Part shown: one piece after another, positions 35,806 to 44,198 of the stretch
Layout: each line of letters starts with the position of its first letter
How positions within the stretch are numbered: the first letter of the stretch is position 1
Assembly (NCBI RefSeq): GCF_000506985.1
Contig: NZ_KI650979.1
Location: 682,001 to 746,000, forward strand
DNA length: 64,000 nucleotides
From: Advenella kashmirensis W13003
GTDB taxonomy: Bacteria > Pseudomonadota > Gammaproteobacteria > Burkholderiales > Burkholderiaceae_B
Direction of reading: 5' to 3'
Notes under the pieces: generated by a model
Told to the model about the DNA's origin: nothing
Seen by the model: only the letters and a program-made list of their open reading frames with translations
The model's database searches: none
Made by a program: the position numbers and the translations under genes

Positions 35806-36432
35806 TTAGTACAGCGTATCGCGCTGCCGTTGCGGCAGCTCGCGGTCATACTTTTCAGCGTCGATACCGTCTTGGGTCAGGCCCGCCAGAATCATGCCCG
35901 CTGTCGGCACATTCAGGTCGCGCCGATTCGGCGCAGTGTTCCACAAGCCCGAACGCTGGATGGCTCGTGCACACTGAAAATAAACGCGTTCTACATGAAT
36001 CACAATCACACATTGCGGCTGTTTGCCCTGCATCGCCAGTTGCTGCAACAAGTCTGGCGCGACACTGATGCGCGCCGTGCCGTTTACTCGCAAGGTTTCG
36101 CCAAGACCAGGAATCAGAAATAGCATGGCAATACGCGGGTCTTCAAGCAGATTGCGCAGACTGTCGATGCGATTATTACCGCGACGTTCCGGCAGCAGCA
36201 ACGTGTGTTCGTCCTGAATCTTGACAAAGCCGGCAGGATCGCCACGCGGCGATGCATCCAGTCCATCGGCGCCGCTGGTGGCCACAATGGCAAAAGGTGA
36301 GGCCTCAATCAACGGACGGTACATTGGATGGATATGATCCGCTTCTTTTTTCAGCGAGGCCTCTCCTACAGGCCCGAACCGGGCAGTCAGTTGCTCAATA
36401 TCATGAATGTAATGTGACTCGTCGTGTGTCAT
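35806..36432 (-). CDS. Pyridoxamine 5'-phosphate oxidase-family flavoprotein
   Basis: About 208 residues of the PPOX-like split-barrel family, close to the FMN-dependent MSMEG_1061-type proteins: SPFAIVATSGADGLDASPRGDPAGFV is the typical first strand pair, and LPERRGNNRIDSLRNLLEDPRIAMLFLIPG the FMN site. The ATG at 36432 has GGGGAA ahead. Substrate unknown. Alone on its strand, divergent from the exported small protein at 36604. Confidence 0.85.
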   Translation of the reverse strand: MTHDESHYIHDIEQLTARFGPVGEASLKKEADHIHPMYRPLIEASPFAIVATSGADGLDASPRGDPAGFVKIQDEHTLLLPERRGNNRIDSLRNLLEDPRIAMLFLIPGLGETLRVNGTARISVAPDLLQQLAMQGKQPQCVIVIHVERVYFQCARAIQRSGLWNTAPNRRDLNVPTAGMILAGLTQDGIDAEKYDRELPQRQRDTLY

Positions 36433-36603
36433 GGACGGATTCCCCGGGGTAAACCGAATGCGAACAGCAAGAGGTCTCACTATAATCTATCAACGACTGC
36501 ACGCCGGGCGCCATTGGGACCCATATGCAAATTTCATGATTAGGCGTATGCTGTACGGTGTGTCGCCAGCGGCGGCGATCACCCCCCTCCCAAGGAGATA
36601 AAC

Positions 36604-36987
36604 ATGAACACGAAGCGACTGTCAGGTGTGTTGACCATTCTCGGCGCAGCACTCATCGGCCATGCTGCGCTGGCAGCAGAACCGCCGGTCAAAACGGAAA
36701 ACGGTATTCTGGTCGACAGCAAGGGTATGACGCTGTACACCTTCGACAAAGACAAGGACGCAGCCGGCAAAAGCGCTTGCTCGGGCCAATGCGCCGACAA
36801 CTGGCCCCCACTGATGGCGACGTCCGAGGACAAGAAATCAGGCGATTATGATGTGATCAAACGGGACGACGGCCAATCGCAATGGACATACAAAGGCCAG
36901 CCGCTGTATCTGTTCAAGAAAGACACCAAGCCTGGCGATATGACAGGCGATGGCGCACGTGACGTCTGGCACGTGATCAAGCAATAA
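36604..36987 (+). CDS. Exported small protein with YxFxxD repeats (COG4315 type)
   Basis: 127 residues with a Sec leader cut near GHAALAAEPP. Two copies of the secreted-repeat motif are present: LYTFDKDKD near 39-47 and LYLFKKDTK near 101-109, plus a Cys pair (SACSGQCADNWPP). Such proteins are periplasmic and of unknown role. AAGGAGATAAAC precedes the ATG. An inverted repeat (ACCGCACT/AGTGCGGT at 37004-37032) lies just after the gene across the stop of the convergent ZIP gene. Confidence 0.85.
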   Translation: MNTKRLSGVLTILGAALIGHAALAAEPPVKTENGILVDSKGMTLYTFDKDKDAAGKSACSGQCADNWPPLMATSEDKKSGDYDVIKRDDGQSQWTYKGQPLYLFKKDTKPGDMTGDGARDVWHVIKQ

Positions 36988-37017
36988 AAGAGCCTTCCGA
37001 CAGACCGCACTACGCCA

Positions 37018-37953
37018 TCAGCCCAGTGCGGTATCCAGAAACATCATCACGGCGAAGCCGGCCATCAGGCCAATCGTGGCAAAGGTCTGGTGACCGTTAC
37101 GGTGCGTTTCCGGGATGACTTCATGCGACACCACGAAAATCATGGCACCGGCCGCCAGGCCCAGGCTCATGGGATAGGCCAGCGCCATGCCGCTGGACAT
37201 GCCGACGCCAACGATGGCCCCTAACGGCTCCATCAATCCGGACGCAGCGGCCAGCAGGACAGCCCGTCCTGACGACATTCCCGTCGCACGCAAGGCCAGC
37301 GCTACCGCCAGCCCCTCTGGTATGTCCTGGATGGCGATAGCAGTGGTCAGCGGCAAGCCGACCGCCATATCTGATTTGGAAAAACTGACACCAATGGCCA
37401 TGCCTTCCGGCAAATTGTGCAGCACAATGGCCAGGACAAAGAGCCAGACGCCATTCAAGCGCTTGTACTCAGGACCTTGTGTACCCAGCTCCTGATGCAG
37501 GTGCGGCGTGAAATAATCCAGTCCCAGCATCAGCAAGACACCCAGCGCCAGGCCCAGCACAACCACGGCAGAACCCAGCACCGCGCTGCCGGCAATTTCA
37601 TGCGCCGCCTCCAGACCGGGCAGCAGCAGGGAAAACGAGCTGGCCGCCAACATCATGCCGGCCGCAAATCCCAGCATGGTGTCCTGCGTCCGGTCGGGGA
37701 TGCTGCGCAAGGGAAACGCAGCCAGCGCGCCCAATGCGGTCGCGGCGAACCCGGCAAAACCGCCGACCAGCGCATAGTCAAAGGCGCTGTCATCCACCGC
37801 CGTCAGCGCGCTGTATGTGCCAGCCAGCAGCAAGAACAGCAGGCATCCACCTGCCGCAAGCAGGCCAAGTGTTACTTTGGGATTGTTGCGGGCCTGAAGC
37901 AGCCAGGCCTGCCAAAGAGACTGCTGTGCAACGTCGTTCGTATTCATTTTCAC
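37018..37953 (-). CDS. ZIP-family divalent metal transporter
   Basis: A 311-residue GufA/ZupT-like transporter with about eight membrane helices. The metal-site helices read LHNLPEGMAIGVSFSKSD and AIQDIPEGLAVALALRATG, with the paired HNLPEG/QDIPEG motifs of the family. Expected to import Zn or another divalent metal into the cytoplasm. Not in an operon; divergent from the Tae4 gene. Confidence 0.9.
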   Translation of the reverse strand: MKMNTNDVAQQSLWQAWLLQARNNPKVTLGLLAAGGCLLFLLLAGTYSALTAVDDSAFDYALVGGFAGFAATALGALAAFPLRSIPDRTQDTMLGFAAGMMLAASSFSLLLPGLEAAHEIAGSAVLGSAVVVLGLALGVLLMLGLDYFTPHLHQELGTQGPEYKRLNGVWLFVLAIVLHNLPEGMAIGVSFSKSDMAVGLPLTTAIAIQDIPEGLAVALALRATGMSSGRAVLLAAASGLMEPLGAIVGVGMSSGMALAYPMSLGLAAGAMIFVVSHEVIPETHRNGHQTFATIGLMAGFAVMMFLDTALG

Positions 37954-38084
37954 CTTGGTAAACCGTAAATGCCACTAGAAATTCAAACACATCGTAACAA
38001 AATGACATGCACCATTTAAATTTATTGCAACATCGATGCGCGAAAATCGATAGCATTCATGATATTACAAATCGGAGCCCGCTA

Positions 38085-38579
38085 ATGGCCAACAGACCCC
38101 AATTCAATCACGCCTGGAACACGTTCATCCAGGTCAACAAACCCGTGAAGATGGTGGGCGAGCTGATCGGCGGCAAAGTCAAGGTTAACACCGAAGGCCT
38201 GATTTTTCGCAACGCCTGCCCGATTCGCATGAGCTATGTTCTGAATCGCAGCGGCATCCGCATTCCCTCGAACGCTTCCGGCTATGCCGCCAGCAGCGGT
38301 GCCGATGGCCAGTGGTACATGTATCGCGTCAACGATATGATCCGTTTTCTGGAAACGACGTTTGGCAAGGCCGACATTGAAATCAATGGTGCACCCACGC
38401 CTGCCCAGCTGACCGGCAAAAAAGGCGTGCTGGTGGTCAAGGGGCATGGCTGGGATAATGCGGCAGGTCACGTCACGCTTTGGAATGGAGCAGAATGCGC
38501 CGACTCCTGCCATTTATATGCCGATCCTGACAACGGCACATTTGTTCCGGAGAAAGCCTATTTATGGGAATTGCAATGA
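38085..38579 (+). CDS. tae4: Type VI secretion amidase effector, Tae4 family
   Basis: 164 residues without a signal peptide. Tae4 effectors cleave the D-iGlu-mDAP bond of peptidoglycan in rival cells after T6SS delivery. The catalytic Cys45 is in FRNACPIRMSYVLNRSG, His129 in AGHVTLWNG, and C138-A-D140-S-C142 reproduces the disulfide that brackets the acidic residue in known Tae4 structures. The ATG at 38085 has CGGAG ahead. It overlaps its immunity gene by four bases. No T6SS structural genes, VgrG or Hcp are in the window, so it is an orphan pair. Confidence 0.9.
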   Translation: MANRPQFNHAWNTFIQVNKPVKMVGELIGGKVKVNTEGLIFRNACPIRMSYVLNRSGIRIPSNASGYAASSGADGQWYMYRVNDMIRFLETTFGKADIEINGAPTPAQLTGKKGVLVVKGHGWDNAAGHVTLWNGAECADSCHLYADPDNGTFVPEKAYLWELQ

Positions 38580-39016
38580 ACGGCAGATCTGTTTGCTCCC
38601 TCCTGCTGTGCACCCTGGGTATTGTGGCGGGTAGCGCCAGCCACGCAGCAGATGCAGCCAAACCGGCAACCGGGCTGCAATCGTTTACCCGGCAGTCGCC
38701 CGAAACACTCAAAACTTACGATAATCAGGTCAAACTGTTCAAATACTGGACCCTGGCCCGATGCGGCGCTGCGGTCAGCAAAAAAGCCGGCAGTGATGCC
38801 TTGCAGGAAGACTGGAGCAATACGGCTGCTGCCTACCTGGAATACGGCACCGTACCGCTGGAAGCCAACGAAGCGGCCGAGGCTCTGGTCCAGCAGTTTT
38901 TGGCCACCACCACCCGCAGCGGCTCGACCGGCGGCAGCTACGAAACCATGAAATGCATCGATCTTTTCAACAGCCATGAACTGGATGCACTGGTTGCGCG
39001 TTATATAAAAAAATAG
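38576..39016 (+). CDS. tai4: Tae4 immunity protein, Tai4 family
   Basis: 146 residues with a Sec leader (SVCSLLLCTLGIVAGSASHA), so periplasmic, where it would block incoming or self Tae4. Cysteines in ARCGAAVSKKAG and MKCIDLFNS fit the disulfide of Tai4 proteins. The start overlaps the tae4 stop (ATGA) with GGGA seven bases ahead; an ATG at 38564 would add four residues. Assignment combines size, leader and position with family-like sequence. Confidence 0.85.
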   Translation: MNGRSVCSLLLCTLGIVAGSASHAADAAKPATGLQSFTRQSPETLKTYDNQVKLFKYWTLARCGAAVSKKAGSDALQEDWSNTAAAYLEYGTVPLEANEAAEALVQQFLATTTRSGSTGGSYETMKCIDLFNSHELDALVARYIKK

Positions 39017-39154
39017 GCACTAAGTTAAGAAAACAGGCATGGTGCGCTAAGCAGACGGTCAGAACAAATCGCGTACCCTGGCAGCAACTTACATATACCT
39101 GTCACACTGCTCCGATATTCTTGCGGCTTCCCAATCTCATGCAGGAAGCATCAC

Positions 39155-40516
39155 ATGATATTTCAATCCCGATTTTCTGCGCTGGTCATTGCGCTGGGTT
39201 TTGCCGCAGCCAGCGGCTTTGTGCAGGCCCAGAATAAGGTACCGGCTACGCTCGCAGGCCATGCCATCCTCCCGGCCGACAGCGCCATTGCTGCACCTGA
39301 TAACGCGCCTGCCGACCTGAAGTCGGCTGGCAAATATACGAGCGCCAAGCGGGTTGAAGACATCGCGACGGTTATGGGTAAATCCAACGGGCGCGAAACC
39401 GGCATCAGCCTGCCCATCAAAGGCCAGCCTCTGCAGGGTCACTCCGGCATTCAGGTCATGAAAGACGGCACCGTCTGGATCGTGACCGATAATGGCTCCG
39501 GCAACAAAGCCAACTCGCCCGACTCCATGCTGTACCTGAACCAGTACAAAATCGACTGGAAATCCGGCACATTCGAACATCTCAAAACCATTTTTCTGAG
39601 CGACCCCGATAAAAAAGTACCGTTCCGTATTGTGCACGAAGGCTCCCAGGAACGTTATCTCACCGGCTCGGACTTCGATACCGAGAGTTTTCAAATCATC
39701 GACAACACAGTGTGGATCGGCGAAGAGTTTGGCCCGTTCCTGATCAAGGCTGATCTGGATGGCAAGGTTCAGGCGGTATTTGAAACCGAAATCGATGGCC
39801 GCAAGATTCAGTCGCCCGACAACTACCAGGTGGCCTCGCCCGGTGCACCAGGCGACACCTACAAAGGGGTCAACCTGAAGCGATCCAAGGGTTATGAAGG
39901 GATGGCGGCTTCACCGGATGGCAAATTCCTGTACCCGTTGCTGGAAGGCCCTGTTTGGGACGAAAAGACGAAAGCATGGGAAACCGAGGACGGCAAGACA
40001 GTGTTGCGTGTACTTGAATTTGACGTGGCTGCCGAAAAATGGACTGGCCGCTCCTGGCTGTATCCACTGGAGGCAGCCCACCACGCCATCGGCGACTTCA
40101 ATATGATCGACGCGACGACCGGTCTGATTATTGAGCGCGACAATGGCGAAGGCACCCCAGACAAGGCTTGCCGCGACGGGGCTGATACAAGCACCTGCTT
40201 TGCCGATCTGCCCAAATTCAAACGCGTCTACAAAGTGGAATTCACGCCGAAAACTGCCGGCAAGCCCTTGCGTAAAATAGCGTACATTGACCTTCTGGAT
40301 ATTGCCGACCCGAACAAACTGGCTCGCAAACCACTGACCAATGGCGTGCTGCAATTTCCATTCTTCACCATCGAAAACGTGGACGTTGTCGATAGGGAAC
40401 ACATCGTGGTGGGCAATGACAATAACTTTCCATTTTCATCAAGCCGTGAGCCCAACAAACAGGATGATAATGAGCTCATCCTTCTGAAAACGCCGGAGCT
40501 GTTACAGGCCAAATAA
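39155..40516 (+). CDS. Exported esterase-like/phytase-like protein
   Basis: 453 residues with a Sec leader (cleavage near GFVQAQNK). The body is the 'esterase-like activity of phytase' beta-propeller domain: GHSGIQVMKDGTVWIVTDNGSG, WIGEEFGPFL, KRSKGYEGMAASPDGKFLYPLLEG and IVGNDNNFPFSSSR-type blades. Periplasmic; substrate unknown, probably a phosphate ester. Stands alone between tai4 and ndh and ends at a clear terminator. Confidence 0.85.
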   Translation: MIFQSRFSALVIALGFAAASGFVQAQNKVPATLAGHAILPADSAIAAPDNAPADLKSAGKYTSAKRVEDIATVMGKSNGRETGISLPIKGQPLQGHSGIQVMKDGTVWIVTDNGSGNKANSPDSMLYLNQYKIDWKSGTFEHLKTIFLSDPDKKVPFRIVHEGSQERYLTGSDFDTESFQIIDNTVWIGEEFGPFLIKADLDGKVQAVFETEIDGRKIQSPDNYQVASPGAPGDTYKGVNLKRSKGYEGMAASPDGKFLYPLLEGPVWDEKTKAWETEDGKTVLRVLEFDVAAEKWTGRSWLYPLEAAHHAIGDFNMIDATTGLIIERDNGEGTPDKACRDGADTSTCFADLPKFKRVYKVEFTPKTAGKPLRKIAYIDLLDIADPNKLARKPLTNGVLQFPFFTIENVDVVDREHIVVGNDNNFPFSSSREPNKQDDNELILLKTPELLQAK

Positions 40517-40537
40517 GCCTGATCGTGCCTTGCGCGC

Positions 40538-40577
40538 AAGCCGACCTTCCTGCCTGGGAGAGTCGGCTTTCGTCTTT
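40538..40577 (+). terminator. Rho-independent terminator after the phytase-like gene
   Basis: Arms AAGCCGAC and GTCGGCTT (eight bases, perfect) enclose 16 bases and are followed by TTCGTCTTTT, 20 bases past the stop codon. Confidence 0.7.
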
Positions 40578-40655
40578 TCGTGTGTCATACACGATCGTTT
40601 TCCACTAGAATGAAGCTGTGCCATTCCATGTCGAATGAAATATCAGGAAATCACG

Positions 40656-41957
40656 ATGCAAACACCAGAACACAAGATCATCATAGTGGGAGGCGGCGCA
40701 GGCGGCCTTGAACTGGCAGCCAAACTCGGACGCAAGTTCGGACCCCGGCATATTTTCCTGGTCGATACGGGCGTATTCCATATCTGGAAACCGTCGCTGC
40801 ACGAAGTGGCGTCCGGTACGCTGGATATCCATCGCGAAGGGCTGTCCTACGCCATGCTGGCCAAAGACCATGGATTCACCTTCGTGCCGGGCGAAATGGA
40901 CGGCATCAACCGCGAAGCCCGCAGCATTCATGTCAAGGCCGTCCTGAGTGAAGGCGAAGAAGTCTTCGCAGAACGGGACCTGACATATGACACCCTGGTT
41001 ATCGCCGTAGGCAGCCGCTCGAATTTCTTCAATACGCCGGGCGCCGAAGAATACGCGACGGCGCTCGACTCCACCGAACAGGCCGAGAAATTTCGTTTGA
41101 AATTCCTGCGCGAGCTGATCGCTGCTGACCAGCGCAAGAAAAACAATCCCGATCAGTCACTGAATATTGCGATTGTGGGTGGCGGCGCCACCGGTGTCGA
41201 GTTGTCCGCCGAACTGCTTGAGGCAGGCAAGGACCTGGGATTTTATGGCATCAACGAACTCAATCCCGAACGCGATATTCACATTACCCTGCTGGAAGGC
41301 AGTGCGCGCATTCTTGCTGCCCTGCCCGAAAAAACCTCGGCAGCGGCAACCAGACTGCTGAGTCAGCGCGGTGTCACGGTCAAAACCTCAGTCCTGGTCT
41401 CGTCGGTCCAGGAAAAAAGCCTGACCGATTCCAATGGCAATACCTATCCGGCCGACCTGACGGTATGGGCGGCCGGCATCAAGGCCCCCGTATTTCTGAC
41501 GCAACTGGGCCTGGAGACCAACAAAATCAACCAACTCGTCGCAGACCGCACGCTGCGCACCAGCGATCCGGCCATTTATGCCATGGGCGATTGCGCCCAG
41601 GTCGACTGGGAAGAAGGTCGATATTTGCCCGCCCGCGCGCAAGTGGCCCATCAGCAGGCCGATTATCTGGTGGGTCAGTTGTCCGATCGTATCAAGGGCA
41701 CCCCCACAGACAACAAGCCTTTCGTGTTCAAAGATTACGGCTCACTGGTCTCGGTCGGTCACAACAAGGGGGTGGGCAGCCTGATGGGCGTGCTGACAGG
41801 CAAAAGCCTTTTTGTCGAAGGCCTGCTCGCCCGGCTGATGTACATGAGCCTGCACTTAATGCACCATATGGCGATTCTGGGCATTGCCCGAACCGGATCC
41901 GTAGCCCTGGGTCGACTGCTGCTCAAACGCAGCACTCCCAGAGTCAAGCTGCATTAA
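40656..41957 (+). CDS. ndh: Type II NADH:quinone oxidoreductase
   Basis: A 433-residue NDH-2 that passes electrons from NADH to quinone without pumping protons, as a peripheral inner-membrane flavoprotein. The FAD motif IIIVGGGAGGLELAAKLG is at 8-25, the NAD(P) motif IAIVGGGATGVELSAELL near 170, and the FAD-closing MGDCAQ near 310. A C-terminal helical part (RLMYMSLHLMHHMAILG) fits membrane attachment. The ATG at 40656 has AGGAAATCACG ahead. Single gene. Confidence 0.92.
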   Translation: MQTPEHKIIIVGGGAGGLELAAKLGRKFGPRHIFLVDTGVFHIWKPSLHEVASGTLDIHREGLSYAMLAKDHGFTFVPGEMDGINREARSIHVKAVLSEGEEVFAERDLTYDTLVIAVGSRSNFFNTPGAEEYATALDSTEQAEKFRLKFLRELIAADQRKKNNPDQSLNIAIVGGGATGVELSAELLEAGKDLGFYGINELNPERDIHITLLEGSARILAALPEKTSAAATRLLSQRGVTVKTSVLVSSVQEKSLTDSNGNTYPADLTVWAAGIKAPVFLTQLGLETNKINQLVADRTLRTSDPAIYAMGDCAQVDWEEGRYLPARAQVAHQQADYLVGQLSDRIKGTPTDNKPFVFKDYGSLVSVGHNKGVGSLMGVLTGKSLFVEGLLARLMYMSLHLMHHMAILGIARTGSVALGRLLLKRSTPRVKLH

Positions 41958-42078
41958 AGGCGTATTAATGGCGATGCAGGTTCAATGCCAGCCCTGCACA
42001 GACCCTGTGCCGACCTTCAGCAGAACTTCCCCGGGCCAGTAGTAATCGCATTGCTTTTGCCTGCGTGCCTGCACGCGA

Positions 42079-43710
42079 TCATAACGGTTGATAAGCACGC
42101 GCCAGGATCGCTGCCGCATCCGCATAGGCAGACCCGCCCATGACGCCTCCTGGTTCTTCGAAGCGACTGCGCACAAAGGCTTGCGCAACCCAGGACGGCG
42201 CATATCGATAAAGCAGCGTCGCCTGTACCAACAACACCAGTCGCTGCGTCACCTTGCGTGCCTGCGCTTCAAGCGCATCGGCCGGCCCTGCCAGCCACTG
42301 TGCCAGTTCGGTCATGGCTGCGGCAAGCACAGTATCCGCGCGACAGTCATCCGCCAGGTGATCAAGCAACAACGCAGTCGCATCCGGATGCCGCGACAAG
42401 GCCCGCAGTACGTCCAGGCACATCACGTTGCCGGATCCTTCCCAGATCGAGTTGACCGGCGCTTCGCGCAGCAGCCTGGCCAGCGGTGCGTCTTCGATAT
42501 AGCCATTGCCGCCCCACACTTCCAGACACTCGGCAATCGCAGCAATGCTGCGCTTGCATACCCAGAATTTGGCGGCCGGCGCCACGATGCGCAAAAATGC
42601 CTTCTGTAACGGATCTTCGGCGTGGGCAACCGATCTGGCCAGGGCCAGACCAAGCCATAGCGCCGCTTCACTCTCCAGCGCCAGATCGCATAAAACCGAC
42701 TGCATCAGGGGCTGCGCATCCAACGTTCTGCCAAATACCATGCGGTGCCGGGCATGATGCAGCGCCTGCACCACGCCCTGGCGCAGCAAGCCCGCACTGC
42801 CCAGGACGCAGTCAAGCCGGGTCTGGTTCACCATGCGCAAGATCGTGGCAATGCCCGCGCCGGACTCACCGATACGCAAGCCCCAGGCACCATCGAACGC
42901 AATTTCGGCACTGGCATTGGAACGGTTGCCCAATTTATTTTTAAGTCTTTGGATATGCACTGCATTGCGGCTGCCATCCGGGCGCCAGCGCGGCATGTAG
43001 AAACACCCAAGCTGATCACCTTCGTATGCCAGTACCAGATGGGCATCGGACATGGGAGAAGAGAAAAACCATTTCTGTCCATGCAGCTCATAAACCGGGT
43101 GGGATTCATGCAGACCGGCATCGACAGCAACCGACGTATTGGTGCGCACATCGGACCCGCCTTGCCTTTCGGTCATGCCCATGCCGATCATCATGCTGCG
43201 CTTTTGCGAGAGCGGCGCGTCGGCACCATCATAATCACGACTGAAAAGCCAAGGCGCCAATTGCGCCAGAAGAGGCTGTTCCTGCAACGCCGCCACGGCG
43301 GCAAACGTCATGGTCACCGGGCACAGACTGCCCGCCTCGGTCTGCGCATGCAGATAAAACCGGGCAGCACGCTGGACATGCCGGCCGTCTTGCCAGGCAG
43401 AGGAATGCACGCCCTGCTCAAACAGCATCCCCAGCAAGGCGTGCCATGCCGGATCAAAATCCACCCGGTCCTGGCGCTCGCCGGTGCGAGTGAAAATAGC
43501 CGCTTCGGGTTCATGTGCGTTGGCCCTGCGCGCCAGTTGCAATACCTGTTCAGACCCGAGCCGGCCGCCATAATCTCGACACGACTGAACTGCGTCGCTC
43601 GCATCAAATGCGGTCAGCGCTTCATGCAATACCGGGTCGCAATCGAACAGATTATAATTTTTCAGATCCGGCACCTGATTGTCCGGCGTCGCGAATGTCC
43701 TCATCACCAT
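42079..43710 (-). CDS. aidB: AidB-like acyl-CoA dehydrogenase homologue
   Basis: 543 residues. Strong AidB character throughout: RFYLHAQTEAGSLCPVTMTFA, IGMGMTERQGGSDVRTNT, LHGQKWFFSSPMSDAHLVLA, KNKLGNRSNASAEI and APVNSIWEGSGNVMCLDVLR. AidB is a flavoprotein of the alkylation-stress response that binds DNA; enzymatic activity is weak. The ATG at 43710 follows AGGAGG. Single gene; no ada or alkB beside it. Confidence 0.9.
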   Translation of the reverse strand: MVMRTFATPDNQVPDLKNYNLFDCDPVLHEALTAFDASDAVQSCRDYGGRLGSEQVLQLARRANAHEPEAAIFTRTGERQDRVDFDPAWHALLGMLFEQGVHSSAWQDGRHVQRAARFYLHAQTEAGSLCPVTMTFAAVAALQEQPLLAQLAPWLFSRDYDGADAPLSQKRSMMIGMGMTERQGGSDVRTNTSVAVDAGLHESHPVYELHGQKWFFSSPMSDAHLVLAYEGDQLGCFYMPRWRPDGSRNAVHIQRLKNKLGNRSNASAEIAFDGAWGLRIGESGAGIATILRMVNQTRLDCVLGSAGLLRQGVVQALHHARHRMVFGRTLDAQPLMQSVLCDLALESEAALWLGLALARSVAHAEDPLQKAFLRIVAPAAKFWVCKRSIAAIAECLEVWGGNGYIEDAPLARLLREAPVNSIWEGSGNVMCLDVLRALSRHPDATALLLDHLADDCRADTVLAAAMTELAQWLAGPADALEAQARKVTQRLVLLVQATLLYRYAPSWVAQAFVRSRFEEPGGVMGGSAYADAAAILARAYQPL

Positions 43711-43781
43711 GTGAACCTCCTGAACCTGTAAAGGAGCCCGCAACCCAATGTATCACATCTGTGAACCAGCGCAAATAGCGC

Positions 43782-44174
43782 TCACCCCTGCTGCGCCAGC
43801 CGTTCTATGATCGGACAATCGGGCCGATCATCGCCATGGCAATGGTCCGCCAGATAGGCCAGTTCGTTGCGGATTGCCTGCAGCTTGGCCAGATCCTCGT
43901 CCAGCTCGTGTATGTACTGCCGCGCCAACTGCCTGACATCGGCACTGTGGCGCGAAGTGTCCTGCCACAGGCTGATCAGGGTTTTAATGCGCTCCAGCGA
44001 AAACCCCAATTCGCGCGCCCGCCTGATGAACGCCAGCATGCGCTGATCCTGCTCCGTGTATTTCCGATACCCCGCATCGCTGCGGTTAACCGTATCGATC
44101 AGACCGATTTTCTCGTAGTAGCGGATCATCTTGGCGCTGACACCTGTCGCCGCCGCGACTTCTCCAATATTCAT
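43782..44174 (-). CDS. cueR: Copper-responsive MerR-family regulator CueR
   Basis: 130 residues: N-terminal winged helix (MNIGEVAAATGVSAKMIRYYEKIGLI), long dimerisation coiled coil, and a C-terminal metal loop CHGDDRPDC with Cys112 and Cys120, the same positions as the Cu+ ligands of Escherichia coli CueR. It lies 24 bases behind copA on the same strand, so regulator and target share a transcript. It should act at the 19-bp-spacer promoter before copA. Confidence 0.93.
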   Translation of the reverse strand: MNIGEVAAATGVSAKMIRYYEKIGLIDTVNRSDAGYRKYTEQDQRMLAFIRRARELGFSLERIKTLISLWQDTSRHSADVRQLARQYIHELDEDLAKLQAIRNELAYLADHCHGDDRPDCPIIERLAQQG

Positions 44175-44198
44175 GGTAACGCTCCCAAAAAGATGGCA

